A DNA stretch of 64,000 bases from Nostoc sp. FACHB-110 (GTDB lineage: Bacteria; Cyanobacteriota; Cyanobacteriia; Cyanobacteriales; Nostocaceae): the NCBI RefSeq assembly GCF_014697425.1, contig NZ_JACJRU010000032.1, forward strand, positions 23,514 through 87,513. Direction: 5' to 3'. The notes under the pieces were generated by a model. It had not been told where the DNA came from. It saw only the letters and a list, made by a program, of their open reading frames with translations, and ran no database searches. The position numbers were made by a program, and so were the translations under genes. The stretch's first letter is position 1; the number at the start of each line of letters is the position of its first letter. Below, in pieces: positions 53,367-61,405 of this stretch.

Positions 53367-54052
53367 CAGTCACACCATTATTAGCACCCTATATGGCTGT
53401 TACTGAACCCGTCACCCGTCACCCTCTCAACTTTTACGAGTCTCCTTCTTGGTTCACAACAGAACTCCTACGCCATGTCCCGTTGTCTGGTGTGATTGGT
53501 GAACCTTGTGTTGGGCATCGCGCGATCGCATCATTACTATCCGTGTGGCCTCATACAGAACATATCTGGACAAATGACATCGACCCGAACAAACAGGCTG
53601 ATCACCACTTAGATGCAACACTATCCGAATCTTGGGCAGAATTTCCCGAATGCGACTGGATCTGCACAAATCCACCTTATGCGGAGTTTGCTGCACCTAT
53701 TATCAAAAATGCCTACCACAAAGCCCGTGTTGGTGTCGCTGCTTTCTTACTCACCAGCTTTCTTGAACCCTGTGATGATCGGGCGGATTTTATGATGCAA
53801 TATCCGCCTTCACTGGTGTTAACTCTGCCGCGCTTTTGTTTTCGTAAGGACAAGCGGGGTACTCGTTGGGCTACTGACAATATCACCATTTCCTGCTTTG
53901 TTTGGGACAAACGTGTAACCACACAGCGCATTATCGTGCGTCCCAAATCTCAAATTGTTGGATTTTACAAGAATCCTGAACAAGCGATTTCACAAGAAAA
54001 AGCTCTTAATATTGTTCGGGCGATTTCTCAAGGAGAATTATGCAACAGCTAA
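53363..54052 (+). CDS. Adenine-type DNA methyltransferase-like protein
   Basis: A 229-residue protein with Rossmann-type methyltransferase motifs: FYESPSWFTTELL (24-36, the DNA-binding or post-I start seen in phage Dam-like enzymes), GEPCVGHRAIAS (46-57, SAM-binding), NDIDPN (71-76) and the catalytic CTNPPYAEFAAP (101-112). The NPPY motif indicates N6-adenine (or N4-cytosine) methylation. No restriction partner is present, so it is a solitary methylase. It overlaps the preceding gene by 4 nt and the following AlkB-like gene by 13 nt. Confidence 0.8.
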   Translation: MTVTPLLAPYMAVTEPVTRHPLNFYESPSWFTTELLRHVPLSGVIGEPCVGHRAIASLLSVWPHTEHIWTNDIDPNKQADHHLDATLSESWAEFPECDWICTNPPYAEFAAPIIKNAYHKARVGVAAFLLTSFLEPCDDRADFMMQYPPSLVLTLPRFCFRKDKRGTRWATDNITISCFVWDKRVTTQRIIVRPKSQIVGFYKNPEQAISQEKALNIVRAISQGELCNS

Positions 54053-54639
54053 CTTTATTTCCCGAATCTGCTTCTACTTTACTAGTCACTTATTATCCAG
54101 AGTTTCTCACTCTTGCAGAAGCTGACGAACTTTACGAACATTGCCAACAACTGCAATGGCAACAGAATCAAATAAAGATGCTGGGTAAAACTATGGCTGT
54201 TCCCCGGCTGGAATGTATTTACGGGGATGAAGGATGTGATTACCTCTACTCCAAGAGCGTTTTACTCAAACCCCAGCCCTGGACAAAACCACTGGCACAA
54301 CTGCGAGATAGAATCACCGCCGCTACTGGCTACAGCTTCCGTATCGTCATTGGCAATCAGTACAGGAGTGGCAAAGACAGTATCGGCTGGCACAACGATA
54401 ACGAGGCTTCGATGGGGTTAGATCCCGCGATCGCTTCCATCAGTTTGGGGTCAGTGAGGAAATTTCAGATTAAGGCCATCGGAGGTAAGCCTACTGATTT
54501 CTGGCTGGAGCATGGGAGTTTGCTTGTGATGCTTCCTGGTTGTCAAGCAACTCATCTGCATCAAGTTCCGAAGACCACCAAGTTTGTAACTACACGAATT
54601 AATCTGACGTTTCGACCGCACGTTGGGGGGAAGAGATGA
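54040..54639 (+). CDS. alkB: AlkB-family 2-oxoglutarate/Fe(II) dioxygenase
   Basis: A 199-residue AlkB-like protein. The iron-binding HxD is in IGWHNDNE (H118, D120), with SISLGSVRKFQIKA as the strand after it. The distal histidine is in CQATHLHQVPK (172/174), and 2-oxoglutarate-binding arginines are in TTRINLTFRP. It removes methyl groups from nucleic-acid bases, classically N1-methyladenine and N3-methylcytosine. Overlap by 13 nt with an adenine-methyltransferase-like gene is notable: writer and possible eraser in one operon. A 28-codon remnant of a second copy is at 34489. Confidence 0.9.
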   Translation: MQQLTLFPESASTLLVTYYPEFLTLAEADELYEHCQQLQWQQNQIKMLGKTMAVPRLECIYGDEGCDYLYSKSVLLKPQPWTKPLAQLRDRITAATGYSFRIVIGNQYRSGKDSIGWHNDNEASMGLDPAIASISLGSVRKFQIKAIGGKPTDFWLEHGSLLVMLPGCQATHLHQVPKTTKFVTTRINLTFRPHVGGKR

Positions 54640-54802
54640 GTATTTTATCAGGAGTGAAACTTCAATTCACTTATACATCAAAAAAGGTGAGTTGCTTGGT
54701 GATTATAAGTTTAAAACCTGTAATACCAAGGGGATGAAATGCTCTACAACCAATACTCAAGCTTTAGATAATGAAAATTTTTACTTCTAAACAAAAGCAA
54801 AA

Positions 54803-54830
54803 CCCTCGGTTTAAGAGCGCAAACCGAGGG
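54803..54830. promoter_or_regulatory. Perfect 10-bp hairpin before the initiator gene
   Basis: CCCTCGGTTT-AAGAGCGC-AAACCGAGGG, 34 bp before ATG 54865. There is no T-run on the plus strand, and a T-rich stretch on the minus strand. It may be an operator, a transcript-stability element or a weak minus-strand terminator. Confidence 0.55.
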
Positions 54831-54864
54831 GGAAGAAAACCAAGTAATAGGGGTTAATCTAACT

Positions 54865-56277
54865 ATGAGTTTAGCATTAAAAACACCAAAACTCTCCTCT
54901 CCAAAAGCTAGGACAAATTGCTTCAAAAATCAAGCTAGTTTTCTAGCTTGGGAAGCACATTCAAGGGATACACTGAAGGTCAAACGTTGTTATGTTGATG
55001 TTGTTGGTGGTGACTTAATAGCCGGAATTTTACTGAGCCAAATCATCTATTGGCATTTACCTGATGACTCTGGCCAATCCCGGTTAAAGATTGAACGTGA
55101 TGGTCACAAATGGTTAGCTAAAAAACGTTTAGATTGGTGGAATGAATGCCGCATTACTCCCAAACAGTTTGACTCTGCCATCAGGTTATTAGAGTCCAAG
55201 CATTTAATCAAAACGACTATCTACAAATTTGATAATAGTCCGACAAAACATATCCGCATTGACTGGGAGAATTTTCTTTCTGCTCTGGCTCAAGTTGTAC
55301 AAAACCCCGTTATCGCTCCTGAACGTGTCAAAACCCTTGCGAATTCTGGTTGTGACGAAAATGGTAATTTACCAAAAAGTGAATTTCCCAAAAGGTTAAT
55401 TTCCCAAAAGGTTAATTTACCAAAAAGTGAATTTCCGAAAAGGGGAATTTCCGAAAAGGTTAAATTGAAAATTCCCAAAAGGTTAAGTTTAAAATTCCGA
55501 AAAGGTGAAAATACATATATAGAAACAGAGATTACATCAGAGATTACTTCAGAGACTACTATTTCTCCATCTTCACGAACCTTAACCCAAGATCCTAAAA
55601 CCCAAGAGGGAGAGGGGGGAGTTGAAAAAAATTACAACGAAGAGAAAGAACTAATTCCCGAATCTCTCATTTCGTTGTCAAACAAATCCGAGTCTTCTCA
55701 TCAACATGAAAATCTCTCTTGTGGAGAAAATACCACCCCGCCGCCGTTCGATAAAGTCGAACAATCGAATAAGTCAGTTCGACAAGACCCGTTCTTAAAC
55801 AATCGAACATTGAACCCCGTAAAAGGCACTCTCAAGTCCAATGCGTCTGACCCCTGGATGAAAACGACGAATACGCCTAATGAAGAATTTGCACAATGGC
55901 TGTTTGAAAAACGCTACAAGAATCAACCAGGAAAAATGCTTTCTGACGCGAAAGCCGAAATTCGCAATAGCTTCGAGAGAGCTAGTGATTTGTGGGACGA
56001 ATTTCTAGCTGAAAAACAAACAACGTCATCAACTGCAAGTACAGCAAGTTGTGAATTTTCTCCCATCGGCTATTTCGCTAACCATTCTCTGGATTGGCAT
56101 AAAGCCATCTTTAGCGAATTTTTAGACCGCATGGATGAAATTGGCAAGGATAAAGCGATCGCCCAATTCAGCACTCGTTATGACCAGCAAAACCCAGGCG
56201 CAACGGAAAAATGGCTGGATTGGATAAAACTAACACATCCACACATCTACGCTCACTTACACCAACAGGCTGCATGA
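54865..56277 (+). CDS. Winged-helix replication initiator / helicase-loader-like protein
   Basis: A 470-residue protein. Residues about 40-140 form the winged helix common to phage and plasmid replisome organisers: VDVVGGDLIAGILLSQIIYW, GHKWLAKKRLDWWNECRIT, KQFDSAIRLLESKHLIK. Residues 168-214 contain a 16-residue repeat (NLPKSEFPKRLISQKV / NLPKSEFPKRGISEKV) that is the translation of a DNA iteron array. A disordered middle leads to a helical C-terminal region (about 355-465; WLFEKRYKNQPGKMLSDAKA) resembling DnaD/DnaT-like helicase-interacting domains. DnaB follows 126 bp downstream. The layout equals lambda O with its origin inside the gene. Confidence 0.78.
   Translation: MSLALKTPKLSSPKARTNCFKNQASFLAWEAHSRDTLKVKRCYVDVVGGDLIAGILLSQIIYWHLPDDSGQSRLKIERDGHKWLAKKRLDWWNECRITPKQFDSAIRLLESKHLIKTTIYKFDNSPTKHIRIDWENFLSALAQVVQNPVIAPERVKTLANSGCDENGNLPKSEFPKRLISQKVNLPKSEFPKRGISEKVKLKIPKRLSLKFRKGENTYIETEITSEITSETTISPSSRTLTQDPKTQEGEGGVEKNYNEEKELIPESLISLSNKSESSHQHENLSCGENTTPPPFDKVEQSNKSVRQDPFLNNRTLNPVKGTLKSNASDPWMKTTNTPNEEFAQWLFEKRYKNQPGKMLSDAKAEIRNSFERASDLWDEFLAEKQTTSSTASTASCEFSPIGYFANHSLDWHKAIFSEFLDRMDEIGKDKAIAQFSTRYDQQNPGATEKWLDWIKLTHPHIYAHLHQQAA
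55366..55507. repeat. Eight 16-bp iterons inside the initiator gene (putative replication origin)
   Basis: Units of consensus AATTTCCSAAAAGGTT start at 55366, 55382, 55398, 55414, 55430 and 55446 (exact 16-bp period), then 55469 and 55492 (23-bp spacing). Two units have ACCAAAAAGTG in place of CCCAAAAGGTT. The 16-bp period is not a multiple of three, so selection acts on the DNA and the protein repeat is a by-product. Immediately downstream is AT-rich sequence (AAAATACATATATAG). Arrangement as in lambda-type origins. Confidence 0.8.
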
Positions 56278-56403
56278 GGTGAAGTCGGAAGCAGTAAGTC
56301 GGAAGTATTTTCTCCAAATTCGGCTTTCTTCTTGACTTTCCCTGCTTCTATTTTTCACTCTTAACCTCCGACCTCCGACCCCCGACCTTCTAATTGAGGA
56401 TTT

Positions 56404-57765
56404 ATGACACACGAACTAAACTTCACATCCCAGCAAGACCGCTTGCCCCCACAAAGCATTGAAGCTGAAGAAGCAATACTCGGCGGAATCATGCTCGACC
56501 CCAATGCCATGAGCCGAATCAGCGATCGCTTGATAGCAGATGCTTTTTACATCAATGCCCACAAAGACATCTATCAAGCCGCACAACGACTGTACAGCCA
56601 AGGACTACCAACTGATTTGCTTTGCATTACCAACTGGTTGTCTGACAATGGTTTGTTGCTTCGCATCGGTGGACGCAATAAACTGGCCACACTGGTAGAT
56701 CGCACTGTCACAGCCGTGAACATCGATGCTTTGGCTGATTTGGTGATGGAGAAATACCAAAGACGGCAGTTGATTAAAGCGGGAACTGAAATTGTTCAAC
56801 TCGGTTATGCCACTGAAGTAGAATTCACCAATGTCATGGACGAAGCCGAACAAAAAGTCTACGGCATTGCGTCTGAGCATTCTGCCTCTGACTTGGTTCA
56901 CATTTCTCATGCCCTGGCCAACACTTTCACCGAAATCGAGGCGCGTCATGCGGGTACAGTTGCTCCGGCACTGTCTACCGGATTTTATGATTTGGATAGT
57001 TTGCTCGGCGGTGGTTTTCGTAAAGGGCGGTTGTATGTGCTGGCGGCTCGTCCTTCTGTTGGTAAATCTGCTTTAGCTGGTAATCTTGCCCTTAATGTTG
57101 CCAAAACTGGTCAATTCCCTATTTGCGTTTTCAGTTTAGAAATGTCAATCGAAGAGTACACGCAGCGATTTTTGAGCAGCGAATCTGGGATTGAAAACAA
57201 TTTTCTCGAAAGAGGAGCTATTTCTGAGGGTCAATGGCAACCCTTGAGTGGGGCGATCGCTCAACTGAGTGAACAACAGATTTTCATCAACGACGAATCT
57301 TGCCCATCTCTCAATGAAATCCGTAGTCAAGTCCGCCGAACTTCATCCCATTACGGTGGCGTTGGGCTTGTGATTGTCGATTATCTGCAACTGATGGCTG
57401 AAGCTGCTGACTCCAGGGCGAATATGACTGAACGTGTTGCCGAAATCAGCCGAGGATTGAAGAAACTCGCCAAGGATTTGGATGTACCAGTTCTAGCTCT
57501 CTCCCAGTTAAGCCGTGAAGTTGAACACCGCAACGATAAACGCCCCATCCTCAGCGATTTGCGTTCCAGTGGTGCGGTAGAGCAAGACAGCGATGTTGTG
57601 ATCATGCTCTACCGCGAAGAAATGTACAACGAAGATACCCCAGATCGGGGCATTGCTGAGTTAATTGTTCGCAAGCAACGCAATGGCCCTACTGGCGCTG
57701 TCAAGCTTTTGTTTGACCATCAGTTTATTTCGTTCAAGAATTTATCTCGTGGTCGGGGGTTTTAA
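56404..57765 (+). CDS. dnaB: Replicative DNA helicase DnaB
   Basis: A 453-residue DnaB. The N-terminal domain starts PPQSIEAEEAILGGIMLDPN. The RecA-like motor has AARPSVGKSALAGNLAL (Walker A, about 216-232), FSLEMSIEEYTQRFLSSESG, VIVDYLQLMAEAADSR (Walker B), ALSQLSREVEHRNDKRPILS and the C-terminal RNGPTGAVKLLFD. Complete and intein-free. A plasmid-encoded DnaB next to a winged-helix initiator makes a self-contained replication unit. TTGAGGA precedes ATG 56404. The 126-bp gap before it contains GTCGGAAGT/CCTCCGACC repeat hairpins. Confidence 0.95.
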   Translation: MTHELNFTSQQDRLPPQSIEAEEAILGGIMLDPNAMSRISDRLIADAFYINAHKDIYQAAQRLYSQGLPTDLLCITNWLSDNGLLLRIGGRNKLATLVDRTVTAVNIDALADLVMEKYQRRQLIKAGTEIVQLGYATEVEFTNVMDEAEQKVYGIASEHSASDLVHISHALANTFTEIEARHAGTVAPALSTGFYDLDSLLGGGFRKGRLYVLAARPSVGKSALAGNLALNVAKTGQFPICVFSLEMSIEEYTQRFLSSESGIENNFLERGAISEGQWQPLSGAIAQLSEQQIFINDESCPSLNEIRSQVRRTSSHYGGVGLVIVDYLQLMAEAADSRANMTERVAEISRGLKKLAKDLDVPVLALSQLSREVEHRNDKRPILSDLRSSGAVEQDSDVVIMLYREEMYNEDTPDRGIAELIVRKQRNGPTGAVKLLFDHQFISFKNLSRGRGF

Positions 57766-57781
57766 CGGTAGTTGTGTTCTG

Positions 57782-58102
57782 CTAATTCGGCGTACTACTA
57801 CCACCGTTGCGATCGCGCAGGTATTCCCAAATCCGCCGAATTTCTTCTTGAAAGACCAAGCGATCACGTTCAGCATCTCTTTGAGCCACCCGTAGTGCTT
57901 CTTGATGCAGACGAGCAATATCAGCCAGTTCTCTGATAGTACGCTCTAACCGCACAATTGTTTGGGAATTCCCCCTTGTTTCTCGCCTGTTGGCATTTTG
58001 TACGGTACGAAGCAAATCTAACTCGTCACCTATCTCTTCTAGACGAGTATCAATATTATCAAACCTTACACTGATATCTTCCGGTGGCAGAGCGTTTGTC
58101 AT
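57782..58102 (-). CDS. Small coiled-coil protein, 106 aa
   Basis: MTNALPPEDISVRFDNIDTR, then heptad-rich LEEIGDELDLLRTVQNANRR, LERTIRELADIARLHQEALR and EEIRRIWEYLRDRNGG. Entirely alpha-helical and charged, without a signal peptide. AAGGAGGAAT lies upstream of ATG 58102. Similar short coiled-coil proteins are frequent on cyanobacterial plasmids. Convergent with dnaB. Confidence 0.72.
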   Translation of the reverse strand: MTNALPPEDISVRFDNIDTRLEEIGDELDLLRTVQNANRRETRGNSQTIVRLERTIRELADIARLHQEALRVAQRDAERDRLVFQEEIRRIWEYLRDRNGGSSTPN

Positions 58103-58160
58103 AATTCCTCCTTCTCCTTACTTCATTGTGGCAAAAACTAATTTACCTTTAATCAACATC

Positions 58161-58541
58161 ATGACTACCATCTACCAAAAACTCCTTCACCAATGGGCCG
58201 TCCTTACTCCTGACGAATGCCAAACGACTAATCACGATTTCAAATTCAAAATCCGAATTTTACCAACAGTTGAAAAGTGTGAATCAACTGATGCTTGGCG
58301 GCTAATTACTACTGAAAACTTTGCTTGGCGATTAGAAAATGGGCAAGGCTTTACCCTACAACAACTCAATTTCATTTTGTTGACCATCATCAACCACTGC
58401 GCTGCTCGACACAAGAGCATCGGGTTTACTTTTACTGAACTTGGGATTACTGCGGTTATCTGCAATGGTTTGAAATCTCAACCGCAGCTTCATCCGGCTA
58501 TTGCTGCATTGGACGCATACATTCAACTATTGGAGTTTTAG
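58161..58541 (+). CDS. Plasmid protein of unknown function, 126 aa
   Basis: MTTIYQKLLHQWAVLTPDEC, then NFAWRLENGQGFTLQQLNFI and HKSIGFTFTELGITAVICNG. I begin it at ATG 58161, not at earlier in-frame codons, because that region is the start of the divergent coiled-coil gene. No family recognised. It lies 4 bp before the ASCH gene in the same operon. Confidence 0.68.
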   Translation: MTTIYQKLLHQWAVLTPDECQTTNHDFKFKIRILPTVEKCESTDAWRLITTENFAWRLENGQGFTLQQLNFILLTIINHCAARHKSIGFTFTELGITAVICNGLKSQPQLHPAIAALDAYIQLLEF

Positions 58542-58545
58542 AACT

Positions 58546-59016
58546 GTGACTACCCAAATAATCAAAGCCATCAGTTTGCATCAGCCCTGGGCAACACTCA
58601 TCCCAATGGGTTTGAAAAAGCATGAAACCCGTTCTTGGTCTACCAGCTACAGAGGCCCGTTGTTAATTTGTGCTGCTAAGAGAACTAGCATTCACCAAGA
58701 ACTCACTCACAACTACTTCCTTAGCAAGTATCAACAAATACTAGCTAACACTGATAACTACATTGAATGGGAAGATTTACCTTTTGGTTACGCCGTTGCT
58801 CTGGTTGATTTAACCGCTTGCATCAGCATGAATCAGGGGTTCATTGACCAGCAGCCGCAAACTGAACTTGATACTGGTGATTGGCGAGTTGGGCGGTTTG
58901 CTTGGAGATTGGACAATATCAGGCGGATTGTTCAGCCTATTTCTATCACTGGCAAGCAAGGTTTGTTTAATGCCCAGATTGATTTGCACTCCCAACACCT
59001 GGAGGCAGTCGCATGA
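58546..59016 (+). CDS. ASCH-domain protein
   Basis: A 156-residue protein with the ASCH fold (PUA-like). ISLHQPWATLIPMGLKKHET is the diagnostic first strand and helix, followed by RSWSTSYRGPLLICAAKRTS, FGYAVALVDLTACISM and DWRVGRFAWRLDNIRRIVQP. ASCH proteins bind RNA or modified bases, and some are N4-acetylcytidine amidohydrolases. I use GTG 58546 (GGAG upstream; the family start TTQIIKAISLHQPW follows). It overlaps the next gene by 4 nt (ATGA). Confidence 0.88.
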   Translation: MTTQIIKAISLHQPWATLIPMGLKKHETRSWSTSYRGPLLICAAKRTSIHQELTHNYFLSKYQQILANTDNYIEWEDLPFGYAVALVDLTACISMNQGFIDQQPQTELDTGDWRVGRFAWRLDNIRRIVQPISITGKQGLFNAQIDLHSQHLEAVA

Positions 59017-59216
59017 TATCTGTCCTTTCCCTATTTTCCGGCATTGGTGGACTCTGCCATTACAGTATTGCGGCGGCGGGTTTATCCCACAAATTCCAAG
59101 TCAAGCAATTTGTTGAAATCTCTGCCTATTCACAATCGGTACTGCGTCATGAACAGCCCCAAATTCCCATCCACTCAGACATCACCACCTACCACTGTCA
59201 CCCTTTACATACCTAA
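59013..59216 (+). pseudogene. 5' fragment of a C5-cytosine DNA methyltransferase
   Basis: 67 codons starting MISVLSLFSGIGGLCHYSIA: FSGIGG is motif I of C5-cytosine methyltransferases, and VEISAYSQSVLRHEQPQIPI plus HSDIT is motif II/III. The catalytic PCQ motif and everything after are missing; homology ends at about 59195 and a stop follows. A different coding tail in another frame is joined there. The start overlaps the ASCH stop by 4 nt, so the lost enzyme was an operon partner of the ASCH protein. Confidence 0.85.
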
Positions 59217-59349
59217 AGGGATTAAAGGCAACTATGATGCTCGTCGGGCTTACGGTTTGAGTTGTTCACCTCGGCAAGCTGCGGTTGCTTGGAAACGCAT
59301 TGATTATCTGTACAGTCTACTTTTGGGTCAGGAGGTGCATTATGACTAA
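59195..59349 (+). pseudogene. C-terminal remnant joined to the methyltransferase fragment
   Basis: In the frame ending at 59347-59349: LYIPKGIKGNYDARRAYGLS, then CSPRQAAVAWKRIDYLYSLL. A coherent protein tail with no start of its own, except an ATG at 59150 inside the methyltransferase fragment (giving a 66-residue chimaera). It is probably the end of a separate small gene fused by deletion. Its stop overlaps the following DUF1392 start. Confidence 0.55.
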
Positions 59350-59806
59350 TCTAATCAATTCTCTCGAAACTTCTTGGTATATCTCACCACCTTGGGGGGC
59401 AGAAGTACCGCCGTTGGTCATTCGTCTGTTAGAAAGAGTCTACCTCACCACTGCTAACTCATTCGGCTACTGCTGTGGAGTCGAGTGGTTGCAGGGGGAA
59501 TGGAGTTACGCTGTTGCAATTAATAATGAAGTCGTTTACGCACCAGCCTCTCAATTGCGTGGTACTGGCGCATTACACCTGGAAGTAGCTGATAAGCCTG
59601 TCTTTGCTCTGGGTGATAAAGTGCTTTTTTACCGCAGCCAAAATACCGCCCAGTTTCGGATTGTTCAAGGCATTCACAGAATCGAAGGCTGTTGGCTTTA
59701 TACCGTCGAGTGGACTTCTCCTGAATTAACTGAATCCGATGGCCAACTGATAACTTCGAGCGATCGCCGTGCCTGGGTCACTGATACTGATTTGGTAAGA
59801 GTATGA
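59342..59806 (+). CDS. DUF1392 protein (third copy)
   Basis: A 154-residue DUF1392 protein: LETSWYISPPWGAEVPPLVI, NSFGYCCGVEWLQGEWSYAV, KPVFALGDKVLFYRSQNTAQ, ending WVTDTDLVRV. More diverged than the other two copies, with a longer C-terminal part. AGGAGG lies 7 nt upstream of ATG 59342. The unknown tail remnant overlaps its start, so it was once the downstream gene of an operon. Confidence 0.85.
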   Translation: MTNLINSLETSWYISPPWGAEVPPLVIRLLERVYLTTANSFGYCCGVEWLQGEWSYAVAINNEVVYAPASQLRGTGALHLEVADKPVFALGDKVLFYRSQNTAQFRIVQGIHRIEGCWLYTVEWTSPELTESDGQLITSSDRRAWVTDTDLVRV

Positions 59807-59941
59807 TCTACATCTCATATTACGCTGGACAAATGGAAGGCGAAGCTGTGACGATTTACTTCATCTATTAACAATACCTTGGAGCAAGTTGCTGCTAATT
59901 AGGAAGCAGACCAGTTGGCACGGCAAGAATTAACACAGAGG

Positions 59942-60694
59942 CTACTTCCTAAGACAGTTGAGCATCCTTAATGTGGCTGCTGCTCCATAATTCCGCCGTG
60001 TCCCAGAATTCGGAAAGAAGGCGTTTCCAGTTTCATTGACGGGAGTTGCCACACCACAGTAAGCAGACATCTGTACGATTTGTTTGTGCGCCCAATGATT
60101 GGATATATCACTAAACGCTATTGCTGGCTTGTTGTTTGCTATGCTAGAACCTGCTCCTGCTTCATCGGCGTACTGCACAGCTTTACGCAATACCACCATC
60201 AACTCAGCGCGAGTTACTGTTTGGCTAGGACGAAAAGTGCCATCAGAATAGCCGAGTACAATCGAGTTAAATTTTGCCCACTCAATCATTGCCGCACTCC
60301 AACGAGTTACCTCTACATCCCGATAAGGCGAGCTTGTCACTTTCGATAAGTTTCCGGCTGCTGGTGGTGGGTCATGTGGCACAGTTAAAGGGCTTACAGG
60401 TAACTTACTGAGCGCATTTATTACCATTGACACCATTTGTTCCCTTGTTAGTTCTAACGTGGGACGAAAAGTATTGTTAGAACTGAAGCCAGCAATCAGG
60501 CCTGTTTCAACAGCCTGTTGAATCTCTTTAGCATAAACATCAGTCTCAACATCAGTAAAGCTTGGAGCTTGGGCCAGCACTGCTTTGGTTGTCAAAGCGC
60601 ATAATAGTATAATCGCACTTACCTGTTTTAAAGCTTTGGCTGTTAGTGAACCCAAAAATAAGTTAAAAGTTGGTTTGAGCAAAGGTTTTATCAT
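59942..60694 (-). CDS. Exported S-layer-homology (SLH) protein
   Basis: A 250-residue protein. The N-terminal hydrophobic signal (about 15-42, ending LAQA) is followed by three SLH-like repeats. Repeat 1: SFTDVETDVYAKEIQQAVET and NTFRPTLELTREQMVSMVIN. Repeat 2: YRDVEVTRWSAAMIEWAKFN and DGTFRPSQTVTRAELMVVLR. Repeat 3, degenerate: FSDISNHWAHKQIVQMSAYC. In cyanobacteria SLH domains anchor outer-membrane proteins to peptidoglycan-linked polysaccharide; usually an OprB-type porin follows, which is absent here. A stand-alone cell-wall protein. Confidence 0.9.
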   Translation of the reverse strand: MIKPLLKPTFNLFLGSLTAKALKQVSAIILLCALTTKAVLAQAPSFTDVETDVYAKEIQQAVETGLIAGFSSNNTFRPTLELTREQMVSMVINALSKLPVSPLTVPHDPPPAAGNLSKVTSSPYRDVEVTRWSAAMIEWAKFNSIVLGYSDGTFRPSQTVTRAELMVVLRKAVQYADEAGAGSSIANNKPAIAFSDISNHWAHKQIVQMSAYCGVATPVNETGNAFFPNSGTRRNYGAAATLRMLNCLRK

Positions 60695-60782
60695 AAATTA
60701 AATGCTTCCTTTTTTTGACGTTGCTCTCTTTGCTCAAGTTTCTTCCAGGCAAGTTTATATTTACCAATGATTAAATAAATTG

Positions 60783-61364
60783 ATGAAAAGTATCTGTGTT
60801 TACTGTGGTTCTAATTTTGGTCATCGCAATAGCTATCTTGAAGCCGCACACAGTCTTGGTAGTGAAATGGCACAGCGTGGAATTACCCTTGTTTATGGTG
60901 GCGCAAAAGTCGGACTCATGGGTGCTATAGCTGATTCTTTACTGGCTGCTGGTGGGAAAGTTATCGGTGTCATTCCACAAGCCTTAGTCGATAAGGAAGT
61001 TGCACACACTGGTTTAAGCGACCTTCGAGTTGTCGGTTCAATGCACGAGCGTAAATCACTTATGGCTTCGCTGGCTGATGCTTTTATTGCACTTCCTGGT
61101 GGGCTAGGAACATTAGAAGAGTTTTGTGAAGTTGTTACTTGGACTCAACTTGGTTTTCATCGCAAGGCTTGTGGACTATTAAACATTGACGGATTTTATA
61201 ACCGATTAATTTCTTTCCTTAACCATGCGACAAAAGAGCAATTTATTCGCTCTGAACACAGAAACATTGTTTTAGTAGGGGAAACTCCTGTGGAATTAAT
61301 TGAAAAGTTGAGTCAATTTGAAGTTCCTAACGTACATAAGTGGATTGACCGCGACCAACAATAG
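60783..61364 (+). CDS. LOG-family nucleotide phosphoribohydrolase
   Basis: A 193-residue TIGR00730/LOG protein: SICVYCGSNFGHRNSYLEAA, VYGGAKVGLMGAIADSLLAA, and the diagnostic LPGGLGTLEEFCEVVTWTQL with the catalytic glutamate. Family members hydrolyse cytokinin riboside 5'-monophosphate or related nucleotides, releasing the base. I use ATG 60783 rather than the TTG at 60780. It is followed after 41 bp by a tRNA-dihydrouridine synthase gene on the same strand. Confidence 0.93.
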   Translation: MKSICVYCGSNFGHRNSYLEAAHSLGSEMAQRGITLVYGGAKVGLMGAIADSLLAAGGKVIGVIPQALVDKEVAHTGLSDLRVVGSMHERKSLMASLADAFIALPGGLGTLEEFCEVVTWTQLGFHRKACGLLNIDGFYNRLISFLNHATKEQFIRSEHRNIVLVGETPVELIEKLSQFEVPNVHKWIDRDQQ

Positions 61365-61405
61365 CTTAGTTAATACATTGTACAAGGTCAATTGCTATCC
61401 TTTCT

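Noticed and set aside
55290..55478. Minus-strand frame rich in GNSLFGKLTF-like repeats
   Set aside because: It is the reverse reading of the iteron array inside the initiator gene.
59803..59941. Small frames after the third DUF1392 gene (22 codons, and a LARQELTQRLL-like piece with an internal TAG)
   Set aside because: Possibly remnants of Uma2-like or other genes, but too short to assign.
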